From: Ciona intestinalis
Taxonomy: Eukaryota; Chordata; Ascidiacea; Phlebobranchia; Cionidae
DNA: 64,000 nucleotides
Direction: 5' to 3'
NCBI RefSeq assembly: GCF_000224145.3
Contig: NC_020169.2
Location: 5,216,535 to 5,280,534 of the forward strand
Positions 1 through 18,049 of the stretch are shown one piece after another. Numbering within the stretch: position 1 is the first letter of the stretch; each line of letters opens with the position of its first letter. The position numbers and the translations under genes were made by a program. The notes below the pieces were generated by a model. It was given only the letters and a program-made list of their open reading frames with translations, did no database searches and was not told where the DNA came from.

Positions 1-115
1 TGACCACTGGGTTGAAGCAATTGCCGTTAAGTGTCTTGCCCAAGGACACATACGCCCACAATGGTAGCAGCGACGAGCCTTGAACCGATTAAGCTGCCCA
101 ATTATTTGGGAAGTG
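1..115 (-). mobile_element. SINE-like family D copy
   Basis: Contains CACTGGGTTGAAGCAATTGC, a CTTGCCCAAGGACACATACG block and a GAGCCTTGAACCGATTAAG stretch. The same blocks recur at 6998-7085, 19970-20040 and, on the other strand, 16146-16310 and 56490-56590. It lies inside an intron of the first gene. A further fragment (CTCCAACCAAGTGGTCACTA) is at 242-261. Confidence 0.55.
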
Positions 116-329
116 CTCTAATGATAAATGTAAAACTAGAAGGACAAGAGGGCACAAAATATTATAGCAGTAGTCAATTATTGATGACACACTTGTGTCT
201 TTGGACAGGTCACCTAAAAAACTGTACTTAGGCAAGACATTGCTCCAACCAAGTGGTCACTACTGGGTTGTCGGGTTACCTTGTGTTTATTAATACATAG
301 TAAAGTAATTCCATTTTTCCCTCATCCAG

Positions 330-1586
330 GATGAAGAAGAAGATCTTCTGCTCCATTGTGACTTTGATCTCGCATCTGATGATGATGACTTGATGATGTT
401 GGAAGCTTGTGAGAGGGCAGAGACTTCGTATCACTCAAACAACATCCAAGACCAGGAGGATGGATCAAATGGGAGAAATGCTGGACCGGAGGGACAGTTT
501 GAGGTAAAGATTGTGACGTTGTGTTTCTAAGTGTTAGGGTAATGGGTGAACTGTTGGCTACTTCCCAGGTTCCATTTAACATGTGTGGTAGGGCAATGGC
601 AGTCGTTATAACATGGTTGTTTTAAACATCTCATGCTTGTTTAGAATTTACAATGTATGTATGTAACTTTGTCTTGGCCTTGGGGCAGGTATGCTACCAA
701 CTGTGCCACGACACCATGTACCTCATGGCACGACACCTTGCATTTCATGCCATGACACCATATATTTCATGCCGCGGCACCATGCATTTCATGCCGCGGC
801 ACCATGTCTTTCATGCCACGGCACCATGTATTTCATGCCACGGCACCATGTCTTTCATGCCACGGCACCATGTATTTAATGCCACGACACCATGTACCTC
901 CCCAGCTCTCAGAGGAGTTAGCTAATGTTGGAAGTTGGTCTCCAGTTCCTGTGGATGAACCATCAGAGGTTGGGAGTCCCCACATCATGATGAATGAAGA
1001 TGAAGCTCCCTGCATCAATCACCAGTCCTCTTTTCACCACTTGGAGGCCATCAACAGGTGAATTTATTCTCTTTTTTAGTTATTTGGGTAAAAGATTTTT
1101 ATTAAATTTTCTGCATTTTTTGAAAATATTATGCAATATATGTAGTAGTTATGGGCCAACTATGTTGTGCATCTCAGGTTCCTTGGTGTGGCTCTAGGAC
1201 TTTACTCTATAGAATAGAAAGTTACAGATTTTATTATCACTTTAATGTGATAACACAGAGACAAATATTAGCGCAAAATATCAGTTCTTGTTATGATGTG
1301 CTATAGTTGAAAAGGTTGAGTTCAAAACAATTTAAAGGAAAAGGCAGTTTAGCCATTTTAACTAGAAAAGAACCAGTTTAATAGAGAGAAAATATAGGAT
1401 AAACACAGTTAAGCACAGTGGTTAGATCAAGTGGATTTTTATTTCAGGCCAAAATCAGTTCCAGCTGAAAATGTGACATCATTTGATTTCTGGGGAATTC
1501 CCAAAGCGCCGGACAAAGTTAAAAAGACTCATGATTTGGCGGATGCTCGAAAAATGTTTGATTCTATTTTTGATGGAATATTTTAA
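330..1586 (+). CDS. Unrecognised protein with acidic C-terminal tail, last three coding exons (5' end outside window)
   Basis: Exons 330-503, 906-1057 and 1448-1586 give 154 residues and a TAA stop at 1584-1586. Acceptors are CCAG, CCCCAG and TTTCAG; donors are GTAAAG and GTGAAT; the phases match at both joins. The first exon is strongly acidic (DEEDLLLHCDFDLASDDDD, then LMMLEACERAE). The C-terminus is more conventional, with FDFWGIPKAP and a basic-amphipathic end KMFDSIFDGIF. I do not recognise the family. The acidic block followed by a short helix loosely recalls RPA-binding tails of DNA-repair proteins such as PrimPol, but that is speculation. A 22-bp tandem repeat lies in the intron just before the second exon. 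The gene is convergent with troponin T. Confidence 0.6.
708..900. repeat. 22-bp minisatellite, about nine copies
   Basis: The unit is approximately ACCATGTATTTCATGCCACG plus GC. Copies start near 713, 735, 757, 779, 801, 823, 845, 867 and 889, with a few substitutions. Because 22 is not a multiple of three, the open frames across it are not expected to be coding. The last degenerate unit runs straight into the splice acceptor of the exon at 906. Confidence 0.9.
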
Positions 1587-1710
1587 GTAAATTGTTACAG
1601 TTTTTATTTATTGTTTGTTGAATGAAATAATTTGTTCACTGCCATTTGATTGTTTTATTTTTGTTGTTGTTTCAGAGTTTTTTTATGAAATGAAAACTAA
1701 ATTGTTGGAA

Positions 1711-1716
1711 AATAAA
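1711..1716 (+). terminator. Poly(A) signal of the first gene
   Basis: AATAAA lies 125 nt after the stop codon of the first + strand gene, in AT-rich sequence with T-rich sequence around it. Confidence 0.5.
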
Positions 1717-2303
1717 ATGAAATGATTTTCGCTGCAAAAGCAACACTTTTTGTTTGGCACAAGTTATGAAAATTTAATTGAATTGAATTCTGATTTTTTA
1801 GAATTAAACTGGTATAGTATGAATTGCCTTATAAGAACATTGAAACGGAAACGTCACGGGCATGTTGCGGACATTTTTGTTCGTCGCGGAATTCTGAATG
1901 CTTGTTGCTTTTTTAGTTTACTATAAACACTGGTTTAATACTATTTAACTACAATACCACTAAGTATTTTGTTACTGCTGAACTTCTAAAAACCTATAAC
2001 ACTTTCTCTGATTACTGCGATCACATTTTTGTTCGTTGCCGATGTTTTTTTGTTTGCCTACGCCATTTTTCCTTACATTTTTTTCTGTATCACAAAAGTT
2101 TTGCCAGATTGAATTGTATTTGCTCAAACCAACGCTATCACAGAAACGTCAGACGACTTCACAAAGTTATAACAAGATTTGACTTCAATTTCCTTCAAGA
2201 CTATTTATGTCAAAATGTTTAGACGACTGGTATTTAACATAGCAGTAAAGCAAACACAACAGAATTAAAGTTTTGTGAAAGCGTGCATGGGTTGGGAGGG
2301 TGA
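1717..2303. other. Intergenic region between convergent genes
   Basis: No coding exon is visible. The stretch is AT-rich and must hold the troponin T 3' UTR. I found no clear AATAAA for troponin T close to its stop codon. Confidence 0.5.
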
Positions 2304-5278
2304 TCACTTGAAGTTAGATGCGGCTGCACCGATTCCTTGATGGCCAGCAATCTTCTTGCCTGGCTGGTTACGTTTCGATTTCGAGAACTTGCCCATGTAC
2401 TCGTTGACACGCTGGCGAAGCTGGTTGATCTGTTCAGAAATGGATAATTAGAATATGTGTAAACTCACCCTATACGGGTTAAACCGACCAACGGTTGTAT
2501 GATTGAAATCGCCTTTGCAACGATGGTATTTATAGCACGGGTGCTTTGTTTTATAGACCACATGCTCGCTTACGAGTTGCTATATACGCAACTCGGTGGG
2601 TTATTATCATTTGCTTACGTCGTATTTCTGTCGGTTAATTCTTTGCTCGTGATCGTATTTCTCTTCTTCAAGCTTGTACAAGTTGTCCCACAATTCTTGA
2701 GCCTTCTCCTTGAGTCTGTAATGCAATACAACGCAATTTAAATTAGACTTATAAACATGATGGAGCACTGGACGACTGGTTTAAACTCAGAACTGGTTTA
2801 CATGGCCACATAAAGGATTGCAATGACTTTTGGCATTAGATTACGAAACATTTATAAAGTATGAACCAATAGTGTTAGTGTTACTGAATCCCAGCAAAGA
2901 TATCAAGGCAAACTAATGATGTGCTATAAGATACATATTTCGCCAAAGGGACCATAACCGGCGTCTTATTGAAATCGGACTTACTTATCATCACTAAGAT
3001 GATCAATGTTGAGTGGCTTCCTTCGGTCAGCCAACAACTTCTTCTTCTTTTCTCGGTCGGTTTGTCGCTTGTTTGGCTTGTTCTTTTCAGCCTTGAAGGG
3101 AAGGAAAATTATATTGAATTTAATGTTGCTTATTCTATATGGGGAGGTCGTACACTGAGGCAAGCCATGGTCACTGGCTTTCAGGCCACATCATTTTACC
3201 ATTGACTTAAACCTATTACAATATATAGGACAGTTTTACGTTCATTGGCAAAGTGTGCTTCCTCTCTGTATACCCGAAAACTGGTGTTTATAACCGTATT
3301 TTGTATACAACAATTTAACTTACCCGAGCCAAGTATCCACCATAATGGAGAGACATGTTGGCGATCGCTGCCTTCTTTCTTGCTTCCTCTTCCTGTCTCT
3401 TTGACTCTTCTTCTTCTTCTTTGCGTTTTCGCTCTTCCTGTAAACGGAACATCGTATGAAACATTTTGTAAACCAAAAGATAGTTTGGTTTAAACGTTAA
3501 CCGAAAAGTTTGAGATGAAATCATAGCATGAAACTGACCAAAGAGAAGATACATGTTTTAATTTTTGCTACCGTGATCGAAGCTATTACAAACAAAGTTA
3601 TTTATTATTATACAAAGCACCCACCCTTTCTTGTGCCATTCTCTCTCGTTCCCGATCCTGTCGGATGCGGATCTGTTCAGCTCTCTTGCTCTTTCGCTCC
3701 TCAATTCGCACTCTGAGCTCCTCAATCTCCTCTTCGTCTTTCTTCCTCTGCTCGAAGTGAGCGTTGATCAACCCCTGCAGTTCAACCATATCTTTCTCCA
3801 TTCGTTTGCGGTGGATGTCCTCAAGATCGACAAGTTCGCCATCAGGGATCTTGGGTGGGATCAACTTTGGGATTGAGAGCCTGAAATAGAGAAAGGGAAG
3901 ATTAGAATAAATGGTTTAATATTACGGTAAAGGGCAAATTAATGAATCTTTTATTAAAAGTGAAAACATATTGGAACACAATTCAGGCTAAAAGGCAAAC
4001 AAGATAAATGGAAATTGAAATGTAATGGGTGATTGAAAAATACTACATCTTTTGGAGAACAAATCTAATCATATGTAACGGATATTGAATTATTTTTAAG
4101 GGAGTATAGCCTACAGGGATCAGCATAAATAACAAACTGTGGGGAGTAAAACCAATCACATATACCGGCACCCATTGAATTTCTGTATGATAACATTCAC
4201 TCACTTTGGTGTCGGTGTTGTCGCTTGCTGGGTTTGCTGTGAAATCAATGAAGACAAGTTTAAGCAATATAAACTAATACAAAATATATTGTGGGCTCAA
4301 AGCCACTTAAAAATAAAGAAGGCGAAATTTTTAGAATTTTTGAAACTTCAGGACAATTTTTTTGGTCGTATTTTAAAGTTTTTTTAAAGCGGCAAAGCGG
4401 AAGCGAAAATGACGTGTTTCTACCTCTTCTGGTTCTTCAGTAGTTTCTTCTTCTTCAACTTCCTCGACTTCTTGAGTTTCGATCTCCTCCTTCATGACGT
4501 AACGGTGACGTAGCGATGACGTAACGACGACGAGAAGATGACCGAATAGAGTGAAAGCAGTGATGTGAATTAGTGACATGCAATTAAACAGTGTGTGGAT
4601 TTGTTTATTAATATTATTTTGGGTAAAAATACAGCGATTTTGTTGCTTGGGGACTGATAAATTTATTTTGATTTTTGGGGAAAATTAATTTTTTGGGGGA
4701 GAAAGTTTTGAGCCACCTCTTGGCTTGTTCGTTTTATTTCTCCCGTTTCCTCCTCCCCGTCTTCACCGGAGGATTCACCACTCTCCTCCTCGCTTGTTTC
4801 TTCCTTTATGAGGAATTGGGAGGAGAGGAAATGCGAAAAATACGCGAGATACATTAGTAAGCATGCAAGTGGAGTTGTGAAAAGTGTGGGAAAGAAAATA
4901 AAGATTATGAGAATGAATGTATATGATGCAAAGCATTTTAGCAGTTTGGAAAAATGCTCGTTTTTACTAAAGTCGCATAATTTCTTTAATTATACGAATG
5001 GTTGGTGCATTTTATCGCATTCAGTTTAACGATATATGGGAAATAAATGGGATTTTTAAAAATATTTTCTTTCGAGAATATTTTTATTCGACTAACTTAC
5101 AACTTCGTTATTATTTTGTTCGTCGGCATTACCAAGGCATTGTTCTGGCTGGGTATAGATAATTGTTGAAAAAGGGAAATATGGAACATTATGTGCCACC
5201 CATCTTACCCCATAATAATATAAAGTAAAGTTAGTGTAGTTGTCTTACCTCGCTGCTGTATTCTTCTGAGTCCGACAT
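2304..5278 (-). CDS. TNNT: Troponin T, complete, 10 coding exons, 320 aa
   Basis: Troponin T anchors the troponin complex to tropomyosin on muscle thin filaments. Coding exons 5' to 3': 5249-5278, 5101-5148, 4717-4803, 4424-4489, 4205-4236, 3625-3880, 3324-3437, 2985-3091, 2619-2715, 2304-2429. All junction phases agree and the sum is 963 nt. The start reads [10 protein letters not shown] after AAAA in the mRNA. Residues 1-77 form the usual Glu-rich N-terminal region, spread over four small in-frame exons that would suit alternative splicing. From about residue 89 come the tropomyosin-binding part ([20 protein letters not shown]), the [12 protein letters not shown] and [20 protein letters not shown] blocks, and [19 protein letters not shown], then [14 protein letters not shown]. 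The end, [17 protein letters not shown], replaces the vertebrate tail. The family match is clear. Confidence 0.95.
2490..2612 (+). mobile_element. Family B repeat, diverged, in last troponin T intron
   Basis: Shares the arrangement of other family B copies: ATAGCACGGGTGCTTTGTTT, then CTCGCTTACGAGTTGC, then GCAACTCGGTGGGTTATTAT. It fills about two thirds of the 189-bp intron and ends a few bases before the splice donor at 2613-2618 (GTAAGC on the minus strand). Confidence 0.55.
4495..4527. repeat. Three 11-bp TGACGTAnCGR units in troponin T intron 3
   Basis: TGACGTAACGG, TGACGTAGCGA and TGACGTAACGA stand head to tail at 4495, 4506 and 4517. Each holds a CRE half-site. They end just upstream (on the minus strand) of the acceptor of the exon at 4424-4489, where a pyrimidine tract would normally be. 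No AG dinucleotide occurs on the minus strand between a branch-point-like CACTAAT near 4570 and that acceptor. Confidence 0.75.
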
Positions 5279-5411
5279 TTTTGAGCAAACGGTCAAGTCA
5301 GGTAAGAAAGTCTAATCAAGTTATAACCTGGTGATGGAAAGAAAACAACATGAACTTATATGGTCACTGGACCATGGGTGCCGACCGCGGCACAATGCGC
5401 CGATACCACTA

Positions 5412-5862
5412 TGACGTCACAGAACGACAGCTGAAGATACGTCTGTCTACGTTGCTGGCTTATGACATCACAAGCAGATATTCGACTGTGCGAAACATAT
5501 TTCTCGAATACCTTGGTTTAACCAAATTAATCTAATTGGCAAATTTGCACCGGTGAAATATATTACCGAGTACGTCACTATGACGTCACATTTATGCCAA
5601 AGATAAACTTTCTGAACTGCTTTTTCTATATTGAATAATTGTTGCTTGGTTCTGTATGAACATATTGAAGCTACAACTTTAAGACCTGAGAAGCTGATGC
5701 TTTGAAGTAGGAATGGAATGAAGCTGAAGCGACTTCGATAATGATTATGTTGCTGCCGACCAACCTTTTATAGAATAAGACTCAACCTTTTTTTCAAAAC
5801 CTGTCGTCACCTTTGACGTCATCGTGTAGGTGACGTCACGATTCTGGATCGCAAGGTGTTAA
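5412..5862 (-). promoter_or_regulatory. Troponin T upstream region with CRE, E-box and T-box-like sites
   Basis: Four perfect palindromic CREs (TGACGTCA) lie at 5412-5419, 5581-5588, 5814-5821 and 5831-5838. A near-CRE TGACATCA is at 5463 and a TACGTCAC half-site at 5571. A CAGCTG E-box is at 5428-5433, beside the first CRE, and AGGTGTTAA at 5854-5862 resembles a T-box site. All lie 130-590 bp upstream of the troponin T start codon. CRE, MyoD-type E-box and Tbx6-type sites are the known code of Ciona muscle enhancers, so this is a strong candidate for the muscle enhancer. The sites are seen directly; the function is inferred. Confidence 0.7.
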
Positions 5863-5988
5863 TGACAATCGAAGCGGAGCTGGGATCGCTGCTTGATACT
5901 CGCAATGCATTCGACCGTTTCTCGCCTCTTACTATCTATCTAGGCCGCTTTATTGCCTCGTATTGTAATACCAGCATCTGGTTGCTAT

Positions 5989-6021
5989 CAGGGTGTCTTG
6001 CCTGACTATCCAGGCACCCTG
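5989..6021. other. Short interrupted inverted repeat
   Basis: CAGGGT and ACCCTG form the outer arms and GCCTG and CAGGC the inner arms around ACTATC, with a few unpaired bases on the 5' side. It lies in the troponin T/STT3A intergenic region. No role is apparent. Confidence 0.5.
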
Positions 6022-7134
6022 AGCGTTGTATGCACGAAAATAGTGTATAATGTCACGTGCCAAAATACAGCGCTCCTATTGGGCGGTTATATCGAAGAGT
6101 GACGTAGGGTTTGAGGCGACGAGCGGCTGTTGGAGCTTCAATTAGCGATTAGTTGGCCTGGCACGCGGTGTGTGCGTGTGATGAGACATAAAGCATGATT
6201 GAGTCTTCAGTATGTGCGAAGTGATGCGAGTGTCAGTCAAATGTATGTAGCAATGGCTGTGTTTCATATTTACGGCTGACTCACATAGCGGTGCGCATGC
6301 CGGCGTAATAATAAACTGCATATGTGAATGAAACGACCAACGTAACGGCCGGGACGTCTTGAAATCAATTAAGCCCAAAATTAATAAACAATGTCACATT
6401 TGACACACGACACAAGGAGACTGCATTACTGTTTTATTAAATTTGTAAAACTAGTTGCCATTTTTGCATTGCTATATAGTTAAAACGTAATCCATTTAAA
6501 TTATATTTTGTATCCATCATTGTGCTATCCTTTTGCTTATAACATTACCTTACTGCCATGCATGTCTGGAGTCGCATTGCCTAGAAGTGCCCTAAGACAT
6601 TAAAACATTTGAAAACGCTTGAAATAAAACATTATATAGTCGTGTAGGAATCTGGTTCAAGACTCGTCAGCCCTATGGGAATACATGCTTTATAATTTTC
6701 ACTGACTAGTTATAGATCTATAGTTTAAAATTGCGGCAAGATTCAAGCCATTTAAGATTCCAAACTAAAATAAATTTGAAGTTATACTTTACTACACCTT
6801 AAGAATGTGGTAATACTTCGTCACAGTTGCATAGTGTGAAACTAGTAATTTGTGGAAATTGTGTTTGATCAAATCGGGACTAAAAGCTATATTGTAATGA
6901 TGATTTATGGTAATTCATTTTATCTGCTATAACATGGGTGTTATGTTTCATAAACCCTGTTCTTACGAGTTTATGGATGACTTAGTTTTTTGTCATTAGT
7001 GACCACTTGGTTGGAGAGCAAGGACACATTGACCACAATGGTAGCGGCATCGAGCCTTGAACCCGCTAACCTTTGGTTGAATAGATGTATCCACTGACAA
7101 GTAGGAACAAATAAGAACAGATACGCGGAAGTAA
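6022..7134. other. Intergenic region, troponin T 5' side to STT3A 3' side
   Basis: No exon seen. It contains a CACGTG E-box near 6053, a family B fragment (6918-6985) and a family D copy (6998-7085). Confidence 0.5.
6998..7085 (-). mobile_element. SINE-like family D copy
   Basis: AGTGACCACTTGGTTGGAG, AGCAAGGACACATTGACC and GGCATCGAGCCTTGAACC match the other family D copies, in reverse orientation relative to 16146-16310. Confidence 0.55.
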
Positions 7135-7140
7135 TTTATT
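7135..7140 (-). terminator. Candidate poly(A) signal of STT3A
   Basis: AATAAA on the minus strand, about 340 nt beyond the STT3A stop codon. It is the nearest perfect hexamer I noticed. Confidence 0.35.
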
Positions 7141-7481
7141 TTCACCATTCAAAACAAACAGAGAGCTACATTTGGTCATTTATGCTTCATCGATTTGATT
7201 CAACAAACGAGCATATATTATATAACAACGCAGGTACAACACGCAGAACTTTTTGCAGTCAAAAGGCAACAGAGGCTGCTACATTAACACGCGTGTGGGT
7301 GCGGGTGGCGTTTCAAAGATAATTGAGACTAGCTTCACGATTAATAGGTTTTTGAAACTTAAGAAAATTAAATTTGCTTCAGAATTTTGCACACGAGATT
7401 GCTGGTTGGAAAACACCGAAATTTTCGCTCGTTTTAACATAACAACCGCATTATAAGAAAAAGTTCAGAAGAAATGAAGGT

Positions 7482-15461
<7,980 letters not shown>

Positions 15462-15527
15462 TTTTGTAACCTGCACAAGATTAAACAACTAGTTAAACAA
15501 AATTTTATATGTTATATACTTGTTTAT

Positions 15528-15645
15528 TCTCACATGGCGGGGCAACGAAAGTCGTTATAACACTGGCGTTCTGTTTAATACACCTCGAACCGCTTACGAG
15601 TTTCCACGTATGCAACTTTGTGGGTTATTATTTAATTTCGAGTTT
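15528..15645 (+). mobile_element. Family B repeat upstream of STT3A start codon
   Basis: TTCTCACATGGCGGGGCAAC, CGTTATAACACTGGCGTTC, ACACCTCGAACCGCTTACGA and GCAACTTTGTGGGTTATTAT in canonical order. It lies in the likely 5' UTR intron of STT3A, whose acceptor is at 15471-15473 and whose donor is probably at 15800-15805. Confidence 0.65.
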
Positions 15646-16145
15646 TACTTTAAATATTTGACCTTTCGAAAACACACAAACTAAAAACAGCAGCGGGCCT
15701 ACCGTACTGGCAACTACGTGTTACAATATAATATGCCGCTGACGGCTGACGCGAGTATTTGCAATAAACAAAACGTAAAACGCTAAAAAAACATTGCTTA
15801 ATTACCTTGGTCTTACTATTTCCAGTTGCAAAATATTGCTGTAGTCCAACAATCTATAAAATGTACGGAAAACAGAAAGAAACAGCTAACGTGTTGTACT
15901 AGAGTCAAGATACGCGCCACTGAATGTTACACGTCTACCGGTATCTTGCGTCACTTGCGTAACTACGTGTCAACTACGTCATCACGAAACAAACGTACTC
16001 TCTACCGCACCAAGACTGCGCGGTTAATTTATTAGTCCCCGAAAATGTAAACATGGAGCTAAAATGGTTTAATAGAATTAATTTGGTTTTAGTTAGTATC
16101 GAGACAAAGTCATTGACTTTAAATAAATACGTTAATATAATTATA

Positions 16146-16310
16146 TCTGGCGCCGTGACACAATGGCTAGCGCGCCTGCCTCTAACCTAGGAGTTACGGC
16201 TTCAATGCTCGTCGCTGCTACCCTTGTAGGCGTATGTATCCTTGTGCACGGCACTTAACGGTCGTTGCTCCAAACCAGTGGTCACTAACAAATTGTCGGC
16301 CGTTCAAATA
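16146..16310 (+). mobile_element. tRNA-derived SINE-like element (family D)
   Basis: Begins GGCGCCGTGACACAATGGCT, which resembles a Pol III A box (TGGCnnAATGG type). About 35 bp later comes GTTACGGCTTCAATGCTCG, a decayed B box (GGTTCRAnnC). The tRNA-unrelated part follows: GTAGGCGTATGTATCCTTG, CACTTAACGGTCGTTGCTCC and AACCAGTGGTCACTAACAAA. It is the most complete copy in the window. A family B fragment follows at 16322-16356. Confidence 0.65.
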
Positions 16311-16596
16311 AGTTACATAGGGGATATCTCGTAAGCGGGCACGAGGTATATGAAATTGTATTATCACGATTTCCATTGCCGCCCGCGAGAATAAATTGGC
16401 ATCATATCATTCAATCACGTTTGCTATATTTACTTGACTGTTGTACAGTAAAATATAATATTACCACCTTCGTTATTTCTTTAAGTAGACGAATTCATAG
16501 GCGCCACTAACAAAAGTTTTTGTAGTGTAAAGTTACAACTGAACGCAAAAGCAGAATTACATTTATGGTTATTCCCCTGCATCGCTTATTCTTTGA

Positions 16597-17314
16597 ACAG
16601 ACCAGTTGTTCTGGTTCAATAGTAGTCGAATCGAGTGCAGCCAGTGGAACGAAGTTCCTATAATAGGTATGCAGTAGGTTGGGAAAGATAGAACAATTTT
16701 TCATTCTTTTTGTCGTCCCATTTGGTAGTTAACAAAAGTACTTACAAAATTATATAACCCCACAACTCTAAAAGAGCAGTGTTAAAAACATAATCAGGTA
16801 ATATGGGACTTGTGTGCTAACGGTATCCCATCTCACCCCAGCACAGTAATGTATATACTTTTCGCCAGAATATATTTAGAACGAACAGAAAGATAAACAA
16901 ATGCTCCAGTAAGATCAGATTTTACCGATCAGTATAGCCTTACAGCAAGTCATTCCAGTACTTTATTATTTAGATCGGAGTTTTTCAACCAAAAATTGTT
17001 ATACCGCTTTGCAGAGCTGTATCCTGCTTTTCAAATAAGCCGGGAACCAGTGATTTATAGACCAAGTGTATATTTTTCCTAACAAGTCTCTTCCTATAAT
17101 ATTACGCCATTATTTAACCGTTTGCTATTTTTAAAACAACTTAGGCACGTGAGTCAGTGAGTTGGAAAGAAACTATATTCCCACCTATGGTTATTCCCCC
17201 ATTCATTATTTAACCTATGAAGCTTTATTCCACCCCCGTCACATTAAGGATAAGTTGTAAAGTTTAACTGTTAGTTAAAAGATGTACAAAATTTATACAA
17301 CGATAGAGAAACGT
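16597..17314 (+). repeat. Upstream copy of a duplicated 5' gene block
   Basis: 16597-16670 (GGTTCAATAGTAGTCGAATC, then GTGCAGCCAGTGGAACGAAG) matches 17644-17720. 17118-17314 matches 17852-18049, including GGATAAGTTGTAAAGTTTAA, the start codon and its next ten codons. Between them this copy keeps a nearly complete family A MITE (16674-16850) and about 260 bp that the downstream copy lacks. Confidence 0.8.
16674..16850 (+). mobile_element. Family A MITE inside the duplicated block
   Basis: TAGGTTGGGAAAGATAGAAC at the left and GTATCCCATCTCACCCCAG at the right, with GGTAGTTAACAAAAGTACTT inside. A partial second copy sits at the equivalent place in the downstream block. Confidence 0.75.
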
Positions 17315-17374
17315 AAACACCTTCTCACACATACCCAAATATCACCACAAATCACTCAAAATCAACACGCATAA
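17282..17374 (+). pseudogene. Truncated duplicate of the start of the ParB/Srx-like gene
   Basis: ATG at 17282 opens a 30-codon frame. Its first 11 codons encode MYKIYTTIEKR, identical to the real gene except Lys for Glu at residue 3. After residue 11 the sequence diverges and stops at 17372-17374. A GTAAAC splice-donor-like sequence follows the tenth codon, so an alternative first exon is possible. Its 5' flank matches the flank of the real gene closely. Confidence 0.6.
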
Positions 17375-17643
17375 ATAGGGTCTGGTATGTTTGTAAGTAC
17401 TCTAAACTTCTGGCGAAAATATTGTTAATGATTGAATTAGGTTTCTGCTTTAGTACAGAAAGCGGTTCCATAAATATAATTTTAGAAAGCGGTTCCATAA
17501 ACACTATTCCATAAATATAATTTTATTTTAACTGTAAATTTCGGTTTTAAGCCGAAGGGTGTGTTTTCCTTAGTACAACCACTTGCTTAGTACTTGCTTC
17601 TATATTATGACAAACCGCAAAACAAGGTTGGTGATATCTTTTG

Positions 17644-18049
17644 AACAGACGAGTTGATCTGGTTCAATAGTAGTCGAATCAAGTGCAGCCAGTGGAACGA
17701 AGTTCCTAAAAGCTATATCGTAGGTTGGGAAAGATGAGACATGTTTTCATTCCCTTTATTATCCCATTTGGTATAGTTAACAAAAGTACTTACAGAATTA
17801 TAAAACCGCAGCCCCACGACCCTAAAAAACAGTGTTAAAAAGATGATCAGGAACCGCTTGCTTCTATTTTTAAAACAACGTAGGTTGTGTCAGTAAGTGG
17901 GATAGAAACTATATTCCCGCCTCTGGTTATTCCCCTATTCTTTATTCATCTTATAAAGCTTATTTCACTTCAGTCACATTGAGGATAAGTTGTAAAGTTT
18001 AACTGTTAGTTAAAAGATGTACGAAATTTATACAACGATAGAGAAACGT
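17644..18049 (+). repeat. Downstream copy of the duplicated 5' gene block
   Basis: Carries the same GGTTCAATAGTAGTCGAATC segment, a family A MITE broken after GATGATCAGG (17727-17850), and then the promoter-proximal sequence TAAGTTGTAAAGTTTAACTG leading into the real start codon at 18017. It is shorter than the upstream copy by about 310 bp. Confidence 0.8.

Noticed and set aside
708..900. Possible CRISPR array because of regular 22-bp spacing
   Set aside because: There are no spacers; units are directly adjacent, and the context is an animal intron.
653..1061. Open frames with His/Met/Pro/Cys repeats
   Set aside because: They are produced by the 22-bp minisatellite, whose length is not a multiple of three, and they conflict with the exon at 906-1057.
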